From positions 1 through 8,390 of the forward strand of contig MNXL01000343.1 of the NCBI GenBank assembly GCA_001871755.1: 8,390 nt of DNA, given 5' to 3'. Below the pieces are notes generated by a model, which was not told where the DNA came from, made no database searches, and saw nothing but the letters and a program-made list of their open reading frames with translations. The stretch is from Anaerolineae bacterium CG2_30_64_16. Lineage in GTDB: Bacteria; Chloroflexota; Anaerolineae; CG2-30-64-16. The translations under genes and the position numbers were made by a program. Shown piece after piece: positions 5,839-8,390 of this stretch. Position 1 is the first letter of the stretch, and each line of letters opens with the position of its first letter.

Positions 5839-5843
5839 TCTTC

Positions 5844-7889
5844 ATGACCCTTCATAGCCTTTTCTACCCCCGGACGGTCGCCGTGGTAGGCTCCACCTCA
5901 CCGGGCAAGCTGGGCCACGTCTTGATCCACCAGATGCTCGACGGCGGGTTCCGAGACATCTACGCGGTGAATCCCAAAGCCCAGGGCTTCGACGGGGTCC
6001 CGGGCGTGGCCGCGGTGACCAGGATCGGCCGGCCGGTGGATCTGGCCGTGATCGCCTCGCCCGCGGCTACGGTCGGGGCGGTGTTGGAGGATTGCGCCGC
6101 GGCCGGGGTGAAGGTCGCAGTGGTGATTACTGCCGGCTTCTCAGAGGCTGGCAACGTCGCGGGCGAGGAGCAGATCAAACGCATCGCCAGACGATCTGGC
6201 ATCCGCGTCGTCGGCCCGAACTGCGCCGGCATCCTCAACACCGGCTACAACCTCTACCCGACCCTGGAAGTGCGGCCGCCCGCCGGCCAGACGGCCCTGA
6301 TCTCGCAAAGCGGCGCGCTGGGCGGCGCGGTGCTGGCCTGGGCCGAGGAGCAGGGGCTGGGCATCTCGAAGTTCGTGAGCTACGGCAATCGCGTCGATGT
6401 GGACGAGGTGGATCTGCTGGCGTATCTGGCCGATGACCCGGACACCAAAGTCGTCGCGCTCTACATCGAGAGTGTGCGGGACGGGCGGGCGTTCATGGCC
6501 GCGGCGCATGCATTCACCCGACGGAAGCCGCTGGTGGTGATCAAGTCAGGTCGCAGCCGCTCCGGGCAGCGCGCCACGTTGTCCCACACCGGCTCGATGG
6601 CTGGCGCGGACGCGGCTTATGACGCCGCGCTGCGGCAGTGCGGCGCGATCCGGGTGGACACGGTCGAGGAGATGTTCGACCTGTGCAAGGGATTCGCCCA
6701 CGTGCCGCCGGTGCGGGGCCGGCGCATCGCCATCGTGACCAACTCCGGCGGGCCGGGGGTCATGGCGGCCGACTGGGACGAGAAGCTGGGGATCGAGGTA
6801 GCCGAGCCGAGCCCGGCGCTGCGGGAGAGGCTGGCGAGCTTCCTGCCCGCGCACTGCGCGCTTCGCAACCCGTTCGATCTGACCGTGGAAGGCGCCGAGG
6901 ACGGTTACCGGCGGACGCTGGAGGCCGTGCTGACGGAGTACAATGCCGCGCTGGCGTTGAACGTCAACACGCCCTATCTGGATTCGGCCGCGCTGGCCCG
7001 CGGCATTTGCGACGCGGCCGATGCGACCGGCAAGCCGGTGGTGGCTACCTTCATGGCCGGGTCCACGGTCGCCGACGCGCTGCCTGTCCTGAAAGCGCGT
7101 GGCATCCCCAACTACGCTATCGGCGAGCGCGGGGTGACCGTGCTGGCCCGGATGGCGGCGTATGAAGAACGGCGGGGGCAGTGGCGGCCGCTGCCGGAGG
7201 TCGCGGTGGAACCCTGTGCCCTGCCGGGAGACGGGCAGATGCTCGAACCGGACGCGATGGCCTGGCTGGCTGCCAACGGCATCCCGACCCCCGCCTATCG
7301 TTTTGCGGTGACCGCGCCGGCGGCCGTGCAAGGGTGTCGTGAGCTGGGCTATCCGGTCGTGATGAAGGTCGTCTCACCCGACATCCTGCACAAGTCGGAC
7401 GTCGGCGGTGTGCTGCTGAACATCGGGGATGACGCCGCGGCGCAGGCCGCGTTCGAGTCGATCCGGCACGGGGCCGCGGGCAAGGACTTCCGCGGGGTCG
7501 TGATCTATCCCATGGTACGCGGCGCGCACGAAGTGCTGCTGGGACTCGCGCGCGATCCGCAGTTTGGGCCGGTGGTGGCCTTCGGCATGGGTGGCATCTA
7601 CACCGAGATCCTGCACGACATCGCGCTGTGTGTGGCCCCGGTGGACCGCGCCGACGCCGACGCGATGATCGGCGAGATCAAGGGGGCGGCGTTGTTGCGC
7701 GGCGCGCGGGGTCAGCCGCCCGCCGATCTGGCCGCCCTGGCCGCCCTGCTGGTGACCTTCTCCCAGCTCCCATTCCGCTACCCGGCGCTGCGCGAGGTCG
7801 ATTTGAACCCGGTGTTTGTTTCCGCCGGTGGGGTGGTCGTGGGCGATGTGCGGGTGATCGCCGATCGGGGGAAAGAAACCGACGCGTAG
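5844..7889 (+). CDS. Acyl-CoA synthetase (ADP-forming), fused alpha and beta domains
   Basis: This cytoplasmic enzyme converts acyl-CoA, ADP and phosphate to the free acid, CoA and ATP, conserving the thioester energy made by the 2-oxoacid oxidoreductase. The 681 aa hold the alpha part first: a CoA-binding Rossmann domain (1-135, SLFYPRTVAVVGSTSPGKLG at 5-24, GPNCAGI at 124-130), a succinyl-CoA-ligase-like domain (ISQSGALG 153-160) with the phosphorylated active-site His248 in LSHTGSMAG, and a further ligase domain (IVTNSGGPGV 297-306, to about 445). The beta part is an ATP-grasp domain (about 465-675) with YPVVMKVVSPDILHKSDVGG (503-522), where His516 matches the second conserved His of the beta subunit, plus FGMGGIYTE (580-588) and REVDLNPV (650-657). 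Family length and order are normal and both histidines are kept. No acetyltransferase domain is attached, so it is not a Pat-type protein acetylase. Substrate range (acetate versus aryl acids) is inferred from the iorAB neighbours. Confidence 0.95.
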   Translation: MTLHSLFYPRTVAVVGSTSPGKLGHVLIHQMLDGGFRDIYAVNPKAQGFDGVPGVAAVTRIGRPVDLAVIASPAATVGAVLEDCAAAGVKVAVVITAGFSEAGNVAGEEQIKRIARRSGIRVVGPNCAGILNTGYNLYPTLEVRPPAGQTALISQSGALGGAVLAWAEEQGLGISKFVSYGNRVDVDEVDLLAYLADDPDTKVVALYIESVRDGRAFMAAAHAFTRRKPLVVIKSGRSRSGQRATLSHTGSMAGADAAYDAALRQCGAIRVDTVEEMFDLCKGFAHVPPVRGRRIAIVTNSGGPGVMAADWDEKLGIEVAEPSPALRERLASFLPAHCALRNPFDLTVEGAEDGYRRTLEAVLTEYNAALALNVNTPYLDSAALARGICDAADATGKPVVATFMAGSTVADALPVLKARGIPNYAIGERGVTVLARMAAYEERRGQWRPLPEVAVEPCALPGDGQMLEPDAMAWLAANGIPTPAYRFAVTAPAAVQGCRELGYPVVMKVVSPDILHKSDVGGVLLNIGDDAAAQAAFESIRHGAAGKDFRGVVIYPMVRGAHEVLLGLARDPQFGPVVAFGMGGIYTEILHDIALCVAPVDRADADAMIGEIKGAALLRGARGQPPADLAALAALLVTFSQLPFRYPALREVDLNPVFVSAGGVVVGDVRVIADRGKETDA

Positions 7890-7917
7890 AGCGATCCCTC
7901 GGTGGTCACCCGTTAAA

Positions 7918-7962
7918 CGGCAGTTACTGATGCCGGCATCGGCGCCACGGCGCATGAAAATG
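7918..7962 (+). repeat. 45-bp imperfect direct repeat, copy 1
   Basis: This copy matches 8210-8254 at 35 of 45 positions without gaps; the shared core includes GCAGTT, ATGCCG, CGCCACGG and ATGAAAA. The copies are 292 bp apart and bracket the CCTTCGA-type units. Confidence 0.7.
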
Positions 7963-7967
7963 TCATT

Positions 7968-7987
7968 CCTTCGACAGGCTCAGGACA
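7968..7987 (+). repeat. CCTTCGA...CTCAGGACA unit, forward
   Basis: CCTTCGACAGGCTCAGGACA is one of three related units in this region. The others are 8057-8075 (inverted) and 8115-8135 (forward). From memory, such units are common in intergenic DNA of Chloroflexota and other bacteria with large genomes. Confidence 0.75.
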
Positions 7988-8056
7988 CCGTCTGAGCGGC
8001 TCTTGCAGCCAACCAACATTGCACAGTCGAGAAAGCGAAGCCTGCCCTGAGGCCCC

Positions 8057-8075
8057 TCCTGAGTTTATCGAAGGG
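8057..8075 (-). repeat. CCTTCGA-type unit, inverted
   Basis: TCCTGAGTTTATCGAAGGG is the reverse-oriented relative of the unit at 7968-7987, so the pair forms an imperfect long inverted repeat with about 70 bases between the arms. Confidence 0.7.
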
Positions 8076-8114
8076 CCAGGCCGAAGGGAATCTCGTTGAC
8101 CAGAGCCGAGACCC

Positions 8115-8135
8115 CCTTCGATTTCACTCAGGACA
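8115..8135 (+). repeat. CCTTCGA-type unit, forward, diverged
   Basis: This unit begins CCTTCGATTT and ends CTCAGGACA, sharing both ends with the copy at 7968-7987 but differing in the middle. Confidence 0.7.
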
Positions 8136-8202
8136 TGCTTCACTGGTGGCTCGCCGTAACGAACTTCGGCTGGCAAACCCGTTCAGAGTGACAGACGGTT
8201 AT

Positions 8203-8215
8203 ATTTTCAGGGCAG
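8203..8215 (+). repeat. 13-bp direct repeat ATTTTCAGGGCAG, copy 1
   Basis: The identical 13-mer recurs at 8314-8326. This copy runs into the second 45-bp repeat unit (8210-8254). Confidence 0.7.
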
Positions 8216-8254
8216 TTTCTCATGCCGCGCTCGTCGCCACGGTGGATGAAAACG
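8210..8254 (+). repeat. 45-bp imperfect direct repeat, copy 2
   Basis: This is the partner of 7918-7962 (35 of 45 positions identical). It is immediately followed by the copy of the MITE 2 interior at 8255-8284. Confidence 0.7.
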
Positions 8255-8284
8255 GTGGCTCGGTCGGAGACCGGCCACAGCAAG
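8255..8284 (-). repeat. Second copy of the MITE 2 interior palindrome, without the MITE ends
   Basis: The reverse complement of these 30 bases matches 5641-5671 at every position except one deleted T. The core, GGTCTCCGACC, is itself self-complementary. No GTATCTTCTC end lies nearby, so this repeat exists independently of the MITE. Confidence 0.85.
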
Positions 8285-8313
8285 GGATTCGTTGTTTTCC
8301 CCATTCGCTGTGC

Positions 8314-8326
8314 ATTTTCAGGGCAG
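8314..8326 (+). repeat. 13-bp direct repeat ATTTTCAGGGCAG, copy 2
   Basis: This is an exact copy of 8203-8215. It continues into GGCACAG and then GGCGCCCCTACG, low-complexity sequence of the dispersed-repeat kind. Confidence 0.65.
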
Positions 8327-8390
8327 GCACAGAAGCGGCGCCCCTACGTCTTGCCAAAATGCTATCAGTGCAACCACCTGTTTGCGAAGG

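Larger units (their letters stand above)
7890..8390 (+). other. Gene-free 3' region with dispersed repeats
   Basis: I find no supportable gene, RNA or intrinsic terminator here. The reading frames present are short and are made of repeat sequence. The region contains a 45-bp imperfect direct repeat, three CCTTCGA...CTCAGGACA-type units in both orientations, a copy of the MITE 2 interior, a 13-bp direct repeat, and a 12-bp palindrome GATGCCGGCATC (7929-7940) that is not followed by a T-run. Confidence 0.7.

Noticed and set aside
5573..5843. Promoter for the synthetase gene
   Set aside because: No convincing -35/-10 pair was found; the AT-richer patches are the MITE ends. I cannot exclude that a MITE end provides promoter activity.
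7929..7940. 12-bp palindrome GATGCCGGCATC as terminator or operator after the synthetase
   Set aside because: It has no loop and no T-run, and it lies inside the first 45-bp repeat, whose other copy does not keep the palindrome.
7913..8176. Minus-strand reading frame of 87 codons downstream of the synthetase
   Set aside because: It is composed of the CCTTCGA-type repeat units read in reverse (peptides such as LSEIEGG and PEPVEG). It has no domain, and such frames are by-products of the repeat.

Overview
The window is GC-rich bacterial DNA carrying five plus-strand genes that look like one catabolic operon. In order they are: the 3' part of a small [2Fe-2S] subunit of a xanthine dehydrogenase-family molybdenum hydroxylase (1-471), its molybdopterin-binding large subunit (455-2872), the two subunits of an indolepyruvate (aryl-2-oxoacid):ferredoxin oxidoreductase (iorA 2940-4841, iorB 4838-5572), and a fused alpha/beta ADP-forming acyl-CoA synthetase (5844-7889). 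The last 501 bases hold no gene I can support, only dispersed repeats. The host is probably an anaerobic or facultative bacterium. The density of heptad, palindromic and CCTTCGA...CTCAGGACA-type intergenic repeats reminds me of Chloroflexota (Anaerolineae-like) genomes, but that is an impression and not a proof.

As metabolism, the set makes sense together. The oxidoreductase would convert an aryl or branched 2-oxoacid plus CoA to acyl-CoA, CO2 and reduced ferredoxin. The synthetase would then turn acyl-CoA, ADP and phosphate into acid, CoA and ATP. This is the known peptide/amino-acid fermentation route with substrate-level ATP. The molybdenum hydroxylase would oxidise an aldehyde or N-heterocycle feeding the same pool; its substrate cannot be read from the sequence.

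The most interesting content is at the gene junctions. Every junction downstream of the first gene carries a short repeat, of a different kind each time. Two are miniature inverted-repeat elements (2811-2902 and 5614-5752) with the same 22-23 bp terminal inverted repeats, each flanked by a perfect 8-bp target duplication (GCAGGCGG and GGGACTGA). The two share their ends but carry unrelated palindromic interiors, and one interior reappears at 8255-8284 without those ends. The first element landed in the second-to-last codon of the large-subunit gene. Removing it together with one target copy restores a frame ending in Val and TAG, 24 nt before the iorA start. As it stands, the last 20 residues of the protein are encoded by the element.

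Other junctions hold tandem octads (362-444), nonamers (4871-4897) and heptads (4925-4980 and 5754-5816). The octads form the C-terminal tail of the small subunit, and the nonamers and heptads form about 48 residues in front of the IorB domain. Thus three of the five proteins have termini written by repeats.
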